NCBI GenBank assembly: GCA_039594205.1
Contig: JBCNNW010000044.1
Location: forward strand, 1 to 32,808
Direction of reading: 5' to 3'
Source of the DNA: Pseudescherichia sp039594205
Lineage (GTDB): Bacteria > Pseudomonadota > Gammaproteobacteria > Enterobacterales > Enterobacteriaceae
Length of the DNA: 32,808 nucleotides
Shown here one piece after another: positions 1 through 8,078 of this stretch (position 1 is the stretch's first letter; each line of letters opens with the position of its first letter). The translations under genes were made by a program, and so were the position numbers. A model generated the notes under the pieces. That model saw only the letters and a program-made list of their open reading frames with translations, did no database searches and was not told where the DNA came from.

Positions 1-593
<593 letters not shown>

Positions 594-600
594 AATCTGC

Positions 601-715
601 GTCATCCTTCAAACCGCAGCCGCGTTGGCTGCGTTCGTTAACCCCGGTCACATAGCTGTCTGTGCTCCCGGGGATTAACGATCTTGCCGCCTTGCTGCGA
701 TTCGAATGATTTAGC
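601..715. repeat. ERIC (enterobacterial repetitive intergenic consensus) element, copy 1
   Basis: An imperfect palindrome of about 115 bp, recognisable from TTGGCTGCGTT near the left end, a central ACCCCGGTCACATAG...CTCCCGGGGATTA core and CTTGCCGCCTTGCTGCGATT near the right end. These match the ERIC/IRU consensus from which the ERIC1R and ERIC2 PCR primers were designed. This copy is the most degenerate of the three in the window: the usual GTCACTTACnnAnGTAAGC centre is altered. It lies in the pgi-yjbE spacer, would fold as RNA, and may contribute to the pgi 3' end. Confidence 0.88.
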
Positions 716-1125
716 AGATTGCAGCCAGGCCGCAGGCCCGTGCAAGCGCAGCGCCGCCGGGCATTGATCTTTATTTAATATAAGCCGGTACTCTTCCCGT
801 CTCTCTTATCAGATATTTCCTGTTGCCAGTAACTTAGCGCAAATCTGTTTATTGAGCTTATTCTGAAAAGAGCATTCCTGACATTATTGGTCGCAAATGA
901 TTTTAGGATAATACGCAGACGGCCAGGGCTTATTTATATTTTAATTTATTGATTTATAGATATTTTTAAGTTGAACAAAAAGTGTTCTTTGCTAAACGGG
1001 TCATTTATCCTAAAACCCGCCCTGTAATTCTCTGTGACGCCAATCACGCGTATCGGTTGTGTATACTCGACTGCGCCTGACTCCGTTCAGGTAAATATCC
1101 ATTCATTCAATGAAGGGAAATTGAT
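716..1125 (+). promoter_or_regulatory. AT-rich control region upstream of yjbEFGH
   Basis: No gene is visible in this 410-base stretch. It is much richer in A and T than its surroundings, especially 930-1000. A perfect 11-bp inverted repeat, TTTTAGGATAA at 901-911 and TTATCCTAAAA at 1005-1015, resembles halves of RcsB-type boxes (TTAGGA/TCCTAA). E. coli yjbEFGH is known to respond to the Rcs phosphorelay, so these are candidate Rcs sites by inference. A -10 like TATACT at 1062-1067 lies about 60 bases before the yjbE start, without a convincing -35. A GAAGGGAAA ribosome binding site precedes the start codon. Confidence 0.45.
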
Positions 1126-1368
1126 ATGCATAAAGTCCTGTATGGCATTTTTGCCATCACCGCGCTTGCCGCGACCTCTGCTTATGCCGCTCCGGTACAA
1201 GTAGGTGACGCAGCAGGGTCGGCGGCAACGTCGGTCTCGGCGGGAAGCTCCTCCGCGACCAGCGTTAGCACCGTCAGCTCAGCGGTAGGCGTCGCTCTCG
1301 CGGCGACCGGTGGCGGCGATGGTTCTAATACCGGAACCACCACCACCACAACGACCAGCACTCAGTAA
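1126..1368 (+). CDS. yjbE: YjbE, small secreted protein of the exopolysaccharide operon
   Basis: Eighty residues, the same length as E. coli YjbE and nearly identical after the signal peptide. Residues 1-21 form a signal peptide ending in TSAYA before APVQVGD. The rest is low-complexity, with Ala, Gly, Ser and Val repeats followed by a Thr tract (GTTTTTTTSTQ) at the C-terminus. It is the paralogue of GfcA of the group 4 capsule operon. Its molecular role is unknown. First gene of yjbEFGH, separated from yjbF by a strong hairpin, which suggests that yjbE is transcribed in excess of the downstream genes. An in-frame ATG with a good GAAGGGA site defines the start. Confidence 0.93.
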   Translation: MHKVLYGIFAITALAATSAYAAPVQVGDAAGSAATSVSAGSSSATSVSTVSSAVGVALAATGGGDGSNTGTTTTTTTSTQ

Positions 1369-1387
1369 TCACCAGTGCTTTAACTCT

Positions 1388-1410
1388 AACCACACTTCGG
1401 TGTGGTTATT
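1388..1410 (+). terminator. Intra-operon hairpin between yjbE and yjbF
   Basis: Stem AACCACAC (1388-1395), tetraloop TTCG, stem GTGTGGTT (1400-1407), followed by ATTTTG. This is a stable rho-independent-like terminator 20 bases after the yjbE stop and just before the yjbF ribosome binding site. Because yjbF has no separate promoter that can be seen, it probably acts as a partial terminator that sets the yjbE:yjbFGH ratio. Confidence 0.8.
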
Positions 1411-1430
1411 TTGCCCCCTGGAGAATTGTC

Positions 1431-2069
1431 GTGAAGCGACCGGGAATTATTCTGCTTTGTCTGCTGCTGCAGGCGTGCTCCGGCACGACCAAAGGGCTGG
1501 GCGGTGCGCTGTGGGACAGCGTGTTTGGCACCCCCGGCGTGCACCTTACCGATGAAGATATTCAGGATATGCCCTATGCCAGCCAGTATATGCAGCTGAA
1601 CGGCGGCCCTCAGCTGTTTGTGGTGCTGGCTTTTTCTGAAAACGGTCAGCAGAAGTGGGCGACTCAGGACCAGTCTATTCTGGTGACCCAGCATGGCCGC
1701 TTCGTCAAAACTCAGCTTCCCGGCGATAACCTGCTGGAGGTGAACAATCTGGCGGCAGATCCGCTGATCAAACCAAACCGCATTACCGATGGCGCAGCGT
1801 GGACCCGCACCCTGGGCTGGACCGAACATGGCCAGGTACGCTACGCCACGGCCCGCTCGCAGTTCCGCTGGGCCGGGCAGGATACGGTGACGGTAGGCAG
1901 CGACGTCACCGTAGTACGCGTGCTGGAAGAGCACGTTGAGACAGAGCAAAAATCCTGGACCAACCGTTTCTGGATAGACAGCGATGGACGGATCCGGCGG
2001 TCGCTACAGTACCTTGGCGCGGACTGGTTCCCGGTTGAGACCACGCTCATCAAGGCGGCAAAACAATGA
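1431..2069 (+). CDS. yjbF: YjbF, outer-membrane lipoprotein (GfcB family)
   Basis: 212 residues, as in E. coli. It starts with GTG, preceded by CTGGAG. The N-terminus is a lipoprotein signal with lipobox LQAC, so Cys16 would be lipidated. Residue +2 is Ser, consistent with outer-membrane sorting. The body matches the YjbF/GfcB family (DUF2886-type), including the conserved VHLTDEDIQDMPYASQYM and ADPLIKPNRI stretches. With YjbG and YjbH it is thought to form an accessory apparatus for exopolysaccharide export, parallel to GfcBCD of group 4 capsule. Its stop overlaps the yjbG start (ATGA), indicating translational coupling. Confidence 0.95.
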   Translation: MKRPGIILLCLLLQACSGTTKGLGGALWDSVFGTPGVHLTDEDIQDMPYASQYMQLNGGPQLFVVLAFSENGQQKWATQDQSILVTQHGRFVKTQLPGDNLLEVNNLAADPLIKPNRITDGAAWTRTLGWTEHGQVRYATARSQFRWAGQDTVTVGSDVTVVRVLEEHVETEQKSWTNRFWIDSDGRIRRSLQYLGADWFPVETTLIKAAKQ

Positions 2070-2803
2070 AGCTAACCGTAATCGCCTCGCTTATTTTCAG
2101 CCTTGCTTCTTCTGTTGCCTTTGCAGCAGGCACCGTTAAGGTATACACCCCCGAGAGCGCGGAGCCTAAGACGCTGACCGATGCCGCGCATCTTATTGAT
2201 TTAGTGGGTCAGCCCCGGCTGGCCAACAGCTGGTGGCCGGGTGCGGTCATCAGCGAGCAGCACGCCACCCAGCGCGAAACGCAGCGGCATCAGGCGCTGC
2301 TGGCGCGTCTGGCCGCCCTCGCGGCAGATGAAGAGGGGGACGATGCTGCCGCAATTAACGCCCTCCGTCAGCAGCTGCAGGGCATTAAGGTCACGGGACG
2401 CCAGCTGGTGCCTCTCGATCCGGATCGGGTCCGGGTTCAGCCCGGCGCGAACCCGCCGCTGGAGGGGGAGTATACCCTGTGGGTGGGTACGCAGCCCTCT
2501 ACGGTCACCGTGCTGGGACTGGTGAGCAGCCCTGGCAAAAAGCCGTTTACGCCAGGACGCGACGTGGCGGGATATCTCGACGAAATGGGCCTGCTGAGCG
2601 GGGCCGATCGCAATACGGCGTGGGTGATCTATCCCGATGGCCGCACGCAGAGCGTGCCGGTGGCCTACTGGAACAAACGCCATGTGGAACCCATGCCAGG
2701 CAGCACGATTTTTGTTGGCTTTGCTGAAAGCGTCTGGACGAAAAGCCGGGACGGCATTAATGCCGATATTCTCACTTCCCTGACGCATCGGATACCGGAT
2801 TAA
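2066..2803 (+). CDS. yjbG: YjbG, periplasmic polysaccharide-export accessory protein (GfcC family)
   Basis: 245 residues, the E. coli length. A Sec signal peptide covers residues 1-20 (ending SVAFA before AGTVKVY). The mature protein belongs to the GfcC family of periplasmic proteins with beta-grasp folds, related to the SLBB-like domains of polysaccharide exporters. The region around VTVLGLVSSPGKKPFTPG and YWNKRHVEPMPGSTIFVGF is the typical conserved part. The start overlaps the yjbF stop by four bases and its own stop overlaps the yjbH start (TAATG), so yjbF, yjbG and yjbH are translationally linked. The precise biochemical role is unknown. Confidence 0.93.
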   Translation: MKLTVIASLIFSLASSVAFAAGTVKVYTPESAEPKTLTDAAHLIDLVGQPRLANSWWPGAVISEQHATQRETQRHQALLARLAALAADEEGDDAAAINALRQQLQGIKVTGRQLVPLDPDRVRVQPGANPPLEGEYTLWVGTQPSTVTVLGLVSSPGKKPFTPGRDVAGYLDEMGLLSGADRNTAWVIYPDGRTQSVPVAYWNKRHVEPMPGSTIFVGFAESVWTKSRDGINADILTSLTHRIPD

Positions 2804-4899
2804 TGAAGAAACTTTCTCTGTATAGCCTGCTGGCGCTTAGCGTCAGCGCCGCCTGCCATGCGGAAACGTATCCGGCACCGTCCGGTCCTACCCAGACCGA
2901 CTTCGGCGGCGTGGGACTGCTGCAAACGCCCACCGCCAGAATGGCGCGTGAGGGTGAGATTAGCCTTAACTATCGCGATAACGATCAGTACCGCTACTAC
3001 TCCGGTTCGATTCAGCTTTTTCCATGGCTGGAGACGACCCTGCGCTACACCGACGTACGCACTCGACAGTACAGCAGCGTGGACGCCTTCTCCGGCAACC
3101 AGACCTACAAAGACAAAGCGTTCGATCTCAAACTGCGCCTGTGGGAAGAGGGCTTCTGGCTGCCGCAGGTGGCGGTGGGCGCACGGGATATCGGCGGGAC
3201 AGGTCTGTTCGATGCCGAGTACCTTGTGGCCAGCAAAGCGTGGGGGCCGTTTGATTTCACCCTCGGGCTGGGCTGGGGCTACCTTGGCACGGCGGGCAAT
3301 ATCAAAAACCCGCTCTGCTCCTATGATGAGAAATATTGCTACCGCGATAACAGCTACAACCAGGCTGGCTCCATTGACGGTAGCCAGATGTTCCACGGTC
3401 CGGCGTCGCTGTTTGGCGGCGTGGAGTACCAGACGCCGTGGCAGCCGCTGCGCCTGAAGCTGGAGTATGAAGGCAATAACTATCAGCAGGATTTTGCTGG
3501 GCGCCTGCCGCAGCGCAGCAAGGTTAACGTTGGGGCAACTTACCGCGTGGCAGACTGGGCCGACGTTAATTTGAGCTACGAGCGAGGCAATACGGTGATG
3601 TTTGGCTTCACCCTGCACTCCAACTTCAACGACCTGCGTCCCTCTTATAATGACAACGCTCGTCCGCAGTATGAGCCGGAGCCGCAGGATGCCATTATTC
3701 AGCACTCTGTGGTGGCGAATCAGCTGACGCAGCTGAAATACAACGCCGGGCTGGCAGATCCGAAGATCCAGGTGAAAGGCGATACGCTCTACGTCACCGG
3801 CGAACAGGTGAAATATCGCAATACCGAGGAAGGTATCGAGCGGGCAAACCGGATAATCGCCAACGATCTGCCGGACGGGGTAAAAACCATCCGCGTGACC
3901 GAAAATCGCCTCAACCTGCCGCAGGTGACCACCGAAACCGACGTGGCAAGCCTGCAACGCCATCTGGCGGGAGAGCCGCTGGGGCATGAGACAGCGCTGG
4001 TGCAAAAACGCATTGAGCCAGAAGTGCCGGAGAGCACCGAGCAGGGCTGGTATATAGAGAAATCCCGCTTCGATTTCCACATCGATCCGGTGCTGAACCA
4101 GTCCGTGGGCGGTCCGGAGAGCTTCTATATGTACCAGCTTGGGGTGATGGCGACTGCCGATCTCTGGCTGACCGACCACCTGCTGACTACCGGAAGCCTG
4201 TTTGGCAACGTTGCTAACAACTACGATAAGTTCAACTACACCGATCCGCCGGACGACTCCCATCTTCCCCGCGTGCGTACCCACGTGCGCGACTACGTAG
4301 CGAATGACTACTACGTTAACAATCTCCAGGCCAACTACTTCCAGTATCTTGGCAACGGCTTCTATGGCCAGGTGTACGGCGGCTATCTGGAGACGATGTA
4401 TGGTGGAGCAGGGGCCGAGGTGCTCTGGCGGCCGGTAGACAGCAACTGGGCCTTCGGGATTGATGCTAACTACGTCAAGCAGCGTGACTGGCGCAGCGCG
4501 AAGGAGATGATGAAGTTCACCGACTACAGCGTGAAGACGGGACATCTGACCGCCTACTGGACGCCTTCCTTTGCTCAGGACGTGCTGATTAAAGCCAGTG
4601 TCGGGCAGTATCTGGCGGGGGACAAGGGCGGCACGCTGGAGGTGTCGAAGCACTTCGACAGCGGGGTAGTAGTGGGCACCTATGCTACGCTGACCAACGT
4701 GTCGCCGGACGAGTACGGGGAGGGAGATTTCACCAAAGGGGTCTACGTGTCGATTCCGCTGGATCTCTTTACCGCTGGTCCGACCCGCAGCCGGGCGGCT
4801 ATCGGCTGGACGCCGCTTACCCGCGACGGCGGTCAGCAGCTTGGACGTAAGTTCCAGCTGTATGACATGACCAGCGACCGCAGCGTGAACTTCCGATGA
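2803..4899 (+). CDS. yjbH: YjbH, large outer-membrane beta-barrel protein (GfcD family)
   Basis: 698 residues, the length of E. coli YjbH. The signal peptide ends CHA before ETYPAPSGP at about residue 20. The protein is full of alternating aromatic and polar strands, such as ISLNYRDNDQYRYYSGSIQL and TLRYTDVRTRQYSSVDAF, as expected for a beta-barrel of the YjbH/GfcD family. A non-barrel segment at about residues 305-400 (IIQHSVVANQLTQLKYNAGL to TETDVASLQRH) looks periplasmic. It probably forms the outer-membrane part of an exopolysaccharide export route with YjbF and YjbG. The opposite strand also carries a very long open frame, which is judged spurious. A GC-rich hairpin follows the stop. Confidence 0.94.
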   Translation: MKKLSLYSLLALSVSAACHAETYPAPSGPTQTDFGGVGLLQTPTARMAREGEISLNYRDNDQYRYYSGSIQLFPWLETTLRYTDVRTRQYSSVDAFSGNQTYKDKAFDLKLRLWEEGFWLPQVAVGARDIGGTGLFDAEYLVASKAWGPFDFTLGLGWGYLGTAGNIKNPLCSYDEKYCYRDNSYNQAGSIDGSQMFHGPASLFGGVEYQTPWQPLRLKLEYEGNNYQQDFAGRLPQRSKVNVGATYRVADWADVNLSYERGNTVMFGFTLHSNFNDLRPSYNDNARPQYEPEPQDAIIQHSVVANQLTQLKYNAGLADPKIQVKGDTLYVTGEQVKYRNTEEGIERANRIIANDLPDGVKTIRVTENRLNLPQVTTETDVASLQRHLAGEPLGHETALVQKRIEPEVPESTEQGWYIEKSRFDFHIDPVLNQSVGGPESFYMYQLGVMATADLWLTDHLLTTGSLFGNVANNYDKFNYTDPPDDSHLPRVRTHVRDYVANDYYVNNLQANYFQYLGNGFYGQVYGGYLETMYGGAGAEVLWRPVDSNWAFGIDANYVKQRDWRSAKEMMKFTDYSVKTGHLTAYWTPSFAQDVLIKASVGQYLAGDKGGTLEVSKHFDSGVVVGTYATLTNVSPDEYGEGDFTKGVYVSIPLDLFTAGPTRSRAAIGWTPLTRDGGQQLGRKFQLYDMTSDRSVNFR

Positions 4900-4905
4900 T
4901 GCTGA

Positions 4906-4930
4906 GCCGGGCGGCGCAACGCTGCCCGGC
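4906..4930. repeat. REP-like GC-rich hairpin after yjbH
   Basis: GCCGGGC (4906-4912) pairs with GCCCGGC (4924-4930) around a GGCGCAACGCT loop, starting a few bases after the yjbH stop. The composition and form are those of a REP/PU palindromic unit. It has no T-run, so it is more likely an mRNA-stabilising structure or a weak transcription end for yjbEFGH than a strong terminator. Confidence 0.6.
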
Positions 4931-5010
4931 CATACCATAAGTAAAGAATCTAGATCTGGATCACACTTCTGCGCTATACATAGAGCTCGCCACTGAGAAT
5001 GAGGTGCCGT

Positions 5011-5421
5011 ATGACGTCGCTTATTCGCCCACGCGTTGAGTTCATCTCCACCATCCTGCAAACCGTGCTGAATCTTGGGCTGCTGAGCCTGGGTCTGATC
5101 CTGGTTGTCTTTCTCGGTAAAGAGACGGTGCACCTTGCGGACGTGCTCTTTGCCCCCGAGCAGACCAGCAAATATGAGCTGGTTGAAGGGCTGGTAGTCT
5201 ATTTTCTCTACTTCGAATTTATCGCCCTGATTGTTAAGTATTTTCAGTCTGGTTTTCACTTCCCGCTACGCTACTTTGTCTATATCGGCATCACCGCCAT
5301 CGTGCGGCTGATCATTGTCGACCACAAGTCGCCGATGGACGTGCTGATCTACTCCGGCGCGATCCTGCTGCTGGTGATCACCCTCTGGCTCTGCAACTCG
5401 AAACGGCTGAAGCGGGAGTAA
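5011..5421 (+). CDS. psiE: PsiE, phosphate-starvation-inducible inner-membrane protein
   Basis: 136 residues, nearly identical to E. coli PsiE. The chosen start gives MTSLIRPRVEF, has GAGGTG at a proper distance, and matches the E. coli N-terminus. An in-frame ATG four codons upstream is less likely. Four hydrophobic membrane segments are visible: TVLNLGLLSLGLILVVFL, LVVYFLYFEFIALIVKYF, YFVYIGITAIVRLIIV, and LIYSGAILLLVITLWL. In E. coli the gene is induced by PhoB and repressed by cAMP-CRP, but its function is unknown. The stretch before it holds a TATACA -10-like motif at 4975-4980 and a TCACA half-site, with no clear full Pho box. Its stop lies inside the A-run of the malG terminator. Confidence 0.93.
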   Translation: MTSLIRPRVEFISTILQTVLNLGLLSLGLILVVFLGKETVHLADVLFAPEQTSKYELVEGLVVYFLYFEFIALIVKYFQSGFHFPLRYFVYIGITAIVRLIIVDHKSPMDVLIYSGAILLLVITLWLCNSKRLKRE

Positions 5422-5448
5422 AAAAAAATGGCGCTCCGAAGAGCGCCA
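5420..5448 (-). terminator. Terminator of the malEFG operon, overlapping the psiE 3' end
   Basis: TGGCGCTC (5429-5436), loop CGAA, GAGCGCCA (5441-5448), flanked on the low-coordinate side by nine A residues. Read on the minus strand this is a perfect 8-bp GC-rich hairpin followed by a U-run, so it is oriented to end leftward malG transcription. The hairpin also faces psiE transcripts, but there is no T-run on that side. Confidence 0.87.
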
Positions 5449-5520
5449 ATAACAGTCACGAGTCAAAGTACAAACGGATAGATCAACGTTGAGGATAACA
5501 GTGGCATTACATGATGAAAC

Positions 5521-6411
5521 CTAACCTTTTACCCCACCTGCCGTCAGGCCGTTAACCAGCCAGCGCTGGGCCAGCAGGAAGACAAGGGTAATCGGAATAG
5601 CAGAGAGCACCGCCGCCGCGGCAAAATCGCCCCACAGGTAGTTCTGCGGGTTGAGATATTGCTGCATACCTACCGCCAGGGTATAGCTGTTGACGTCGCG
5701 CAGCAGCAGCGAGGCCACCGGGACTTCGGTAATGGCGGCGATAAACGACAGAATAAACACCACCGCCAGAATCGGCACCGAAAGCGGCAGCAGCACCAGA
5801 CGGAACGCCTGCCACGGGGTAGCGCCATCCAGCGAAGCCGCTTCTTCCAGCGAGCTATCGATGGTTTCAAAGTAGCCCTTGATCGTCCAGACATGCAGGG
5901 CGATGCCGCCCAGATAGGCGAAGATCACCCCACCGTGCGTGTTCAGGCCGATAAAGGGTACATACTGACCCAGGCGGTCGAACAGGGCATACAGCGCCAC
6001 CAGCGAGAGCACCGCCGGGAACATCTGGAAAATCAGCATCCCTTTCAGCAGCGCCGACTTACCGGTAAAGCGCATGCGGGCAAAGGCGTAGGCGCAGGTG
6101 GTGGAGAGCACCACGATGCCCACCGCCGTAATGCCGGCAATTTTGACCGAGTTCCACAGCCACAGCAGCACCGGGAAGGGGGGCGGAGTAACGCGGCCAT
6201 CCGCATGCTCAACGCTGAAGCCCAGCGCCAGACGCCAGTGCTCCCAGGAGATCTGGTCCGGGATCAGGCTGCCGGTGGCGAAGTTACCGGGACGCAGCGA
6301 GATGGCGATGACCATCAGCAGCGGGAACATGATCGCCGCAATAAAAATCAACAGGCCAGCATGGGTTAACAGCAAACGTAATTTCTGAGATTTGGGTTGT
6401 ACCATAGCCAT
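5521..6411 (-). CDS. malG: MalG, maltose ABC transporter permease
   Basis: One of the two inner-membrane permeases of the MalFGK2 maltose/maltodextrin importer. 296 residues, identical in length to E. coli MalG and starting MAMVQPKSQK. Six hydrophobic segments are visible. The EAA loop that docks to MalK, EEAASLDGATPWQAFRLVLL, lies at about residues 190-209. The C-terminus AGGVKG, which in E. coli reaches into the MalK nucleotide-binding site, is intact. Last gene of malEFG, 12 bases after the malF stop, so it is co-translated. A strong terminator lies 70 bases downstream. The E. coli neighbour xylE is absent from the gap to psiE. Confidence 0.98.
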   Translation of the reverse strand: MAMVQPKSQKLRLLLTHAGLLIFIAAIMFPLLMVIAISLRPGNFATGSLIPDQISWEHWRLALGFSVEHADGRVTPPPFPVLLWLWNSVKIAGITAVGIVVLSTTCAYAFARMRFTGKSALLKGMLIFQMFPAVLSLVALYALFDRLGQYVPFIGLNTHGGVIFAYLGGIALHVWTIKGYFETIDSSLEEAASLDGATPWQAFRLVLLPLSVPILAVVFILSFIAAITEVPVASLLLRDVNSYTLAVGMQQYLNPQNYLWGDFAAAAVLSAIPITLVFLLAQRWLVNGLTAGGVKG

Positions 6412-6423
6412 AATCTCTCTCCC

Positions 6424-7968
6424 TTAATCAAATTTCATGCGCGTGGCTTTCAAATTCACAATCGCCAGCACGCCTACCAGCAGGAAGATCAGCGTGGCAA
6501 TCGCCGCTGCGAGACCGAAATCCTGGCCGCCGCCGCCTTCAAAGGCGATGCGGTAGGTATAGCTTACGAGCAGATCGGTATAGCCTGCCGGGGTAGTAGT
6601 ACCCAGGCGATCCGGGCCGCCGTTGGTCAGCAGCTGGATCAGCACAAAGTTATTAAAGTTAAAGGCAAAGCTGGCGATCATCAGCGGCGTGAGCGGCACG
6701 ACCAGCAGCGGCAGAGTAATGCGGAAGAAGTTCTGCATCGGCCCTGCGCCGTCCATTGCCGAGGCCTCATAGAGATCGTCAGGAATGGCTTTCAGCAGCC
6801 CCATGCAGAGGATCATCATGTAGGGATAGCCGAGCCAGGTGTTAACGATGACCACCATCGCGCGGGCGGTCGTTGGGTCGCTAAACCAGGCGGGCTTGGC
6901 ACCGAACAGCGCCCCCAGCATCATGTTGATCTCACCGAAGCTCTGGTTAAACAGCCCTTTGAAAATCAGGATTGAGATAAACGACGGTACCGCATAGGGC
7001 AGGATCAGCAGCACCCGGTAGATAGCCTTGCCGCGCAGAGACTCCCACTGCACGAGGCATGCCAGCACCATGCCGACCGCCACGGTCAGCACCACCGTCA
7101 GCAGTGAGAAGACTACGGTCCAGACAAAGATTGCCAGGAACGGCTTCTGGATGCCTTCATCGGTGAAGACGCGCATAAAGTTATCCCAGCCGATGGTCAC
7201 GGTATAGCCCGGGCTGAGACGCTCGCTGCCCCAGCTGCCGTCAGCGTTGACCGCCTGATAGAAACCGACGTCGTTATTAGGACGGTATTTAACGCCGCTC
7301 TGGTTGTTGGTGAGCGTGCCGTCGTCGGCAAGGGTATAGAGCGGGCGCGTGCCGGAAAACTGGCGCAGAGAACTCATCACCACGTGGCTCTCATCCGGCA
7401 GCACGGCGGTAAGCTGCGTCAGCGCCTGGCGCTGCTGGGTAATCACGCGCAGGTTAGCGCGTTCGCCTGCGGGGAGGGCCGCTGCCTCTTTCAGGGACAG
7501 GGTCTGCTCGCCACCGGGCGTGAAGGGGTCAGAAACGTAGTGCTTGTCGCTCTCGCCGTCGGTCAGCACCAGCTGCCATCCCTTCTCCGCCGGATAGAGG
7601 CCAAAGTTAAAGGTCTTACCCGCCTGATAGACGCGATCCATCAGCACGTCGCGAACGCGCTCCTGCGCCAGCTGGTTGGTGCTGCTGTAGTTGGTAAAGG
7701 CGATAGCGATGGTACAGATCAGCGGAAAGAGGACAAACAATCCCATCCCGGCGAGGCCAGGGTAGACATAACGCCAGGCGTAAGCTTTACGATTGGCGAA
7801 AATATAGAGGCCAACCGAGCTTAAGATCAGCGTCGTGATGGCAAACAGGTACTCTCCCTGGGCGTACATCAAAACCACAAGATAGCCCACCAGCAGCCCA
7901 AGCAGGGCGATCGCTGACCACTTCAGCGCGTTGCTTTGCCACCAGGCACTCTTTTTAACGACATCCAT
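6424..7968 (-). CDS. malF: MalF, maltose ABC transporter permease
   Basis: 514 residues, as in E. coli, starting MDVVKKSAWWQSNALKW. A Met five codons further upstream is in frame, but the chosen ATG has GAGGAAG at the right spacing and matches the family start. Eight membrane segments are expected. A large periplasmic domain, about residues 93-275, lies between the third and fourth segments. It contacts MalE and is the most diverged part. The EAA motif EASAMDGAGPMQNFFRITLP near residues 400-420 contacts MalK. It pairs with MalG to form the translocation path for maltose. The malE-malF spacer holds REP-like hairpins that in E. coli lower malF expression relative to malE. Confidence 0.98.
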   Translation of the reverse strand: MDVVKKSAWWQSNALKWSAIALLGLLVGYLVVLMYAQGEYLFAITTLILSSVGLYIFANRKAYAWRYVYPGLAGMGLFVLFPLICTIAIAFTNYSSTNQLAQERVRDVLMDRVYQAGKTFNFGLYPAEKGWQLVLTDGESDKHYVSDPFTPGGEQTLSLKEAAALPAGERANLRVITQQRQALTQLTAVLPDESHVVMSSLRQFSGTRPLYTLADDGTLTNNQSGVKYRPNNDVGFYQAVNADGSWGSERLSPGYTVTIGWDNFMRVFTDEGIQKPFLAIFVWTVVFSLLTVVLTVAVGMVLACLVQWESLRGKAIYRVLLILPYAVPSFISILIFKGLFNQSFGEINMMLGALFGAKPAWFSDPTTARAMVVIVNTWLGYPYMMILCMGLLKAIPDDLYEASAMDGAGPMQNFFRITLPLLVVPLTPLMIASFAFNFNNFVLIQLLTNGGPDRLGTTTPAGYTDLLVSYTYRIAFEGGGGQDFGLAAAIATLIFLLVGVLAIVNLKATRMKFD

Positions 7969-7998
7969 GAGACACTTCCTCAACCATAGAGACTCATG

Positions 7999-8071
7999 TC
8001 AGGTGGCGCTACGCTTACCTGACCTACGGTTCACACCGTGCTGAGAGGCGGGCAGCAGTGCGCCACCCGCC
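7999..8071. repeat. Palindromic (REP-like) cluster in the malE-malF spacer
   Basis: Three consecutive inverted repeats: GTCAGGT (7999-8005) with ACCTGAC (8017-8023); ACGGT (8026-8030) with ACCGT (8035-8039); and GGCGGG near 8046 with CCCGCC near 8066-8071. E. coli has REP (BIME) sequences at exactly this place that protect malE mRNA from 3' decay, giving much more periplasmic MalE than MalF/MalG. The structure seems conserved here although the sequence is not the classical REP consensus. Confidence 0.65.
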
Positions 8072-8078
8072 ATTTTTA

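Noticed and set aside
4945..4980. CRP or Pho box in front of psiE
   Set aside because: Only one TCACA half-site is present and no CTGTCAT-type repeats were found, so a site cannot be supported by eye.
2800..5259. 819-codon open frame on the minus strand opposite yjbH and part of psiE
   Set aside because: It is exactly opposite well-conserved yjbH, lacks any recognisable domain, and has the His/Gln/Val-rich composition typical of antisense frames in high-GC coding DNA. The length is notable but is explained by codon bias of yjbH.
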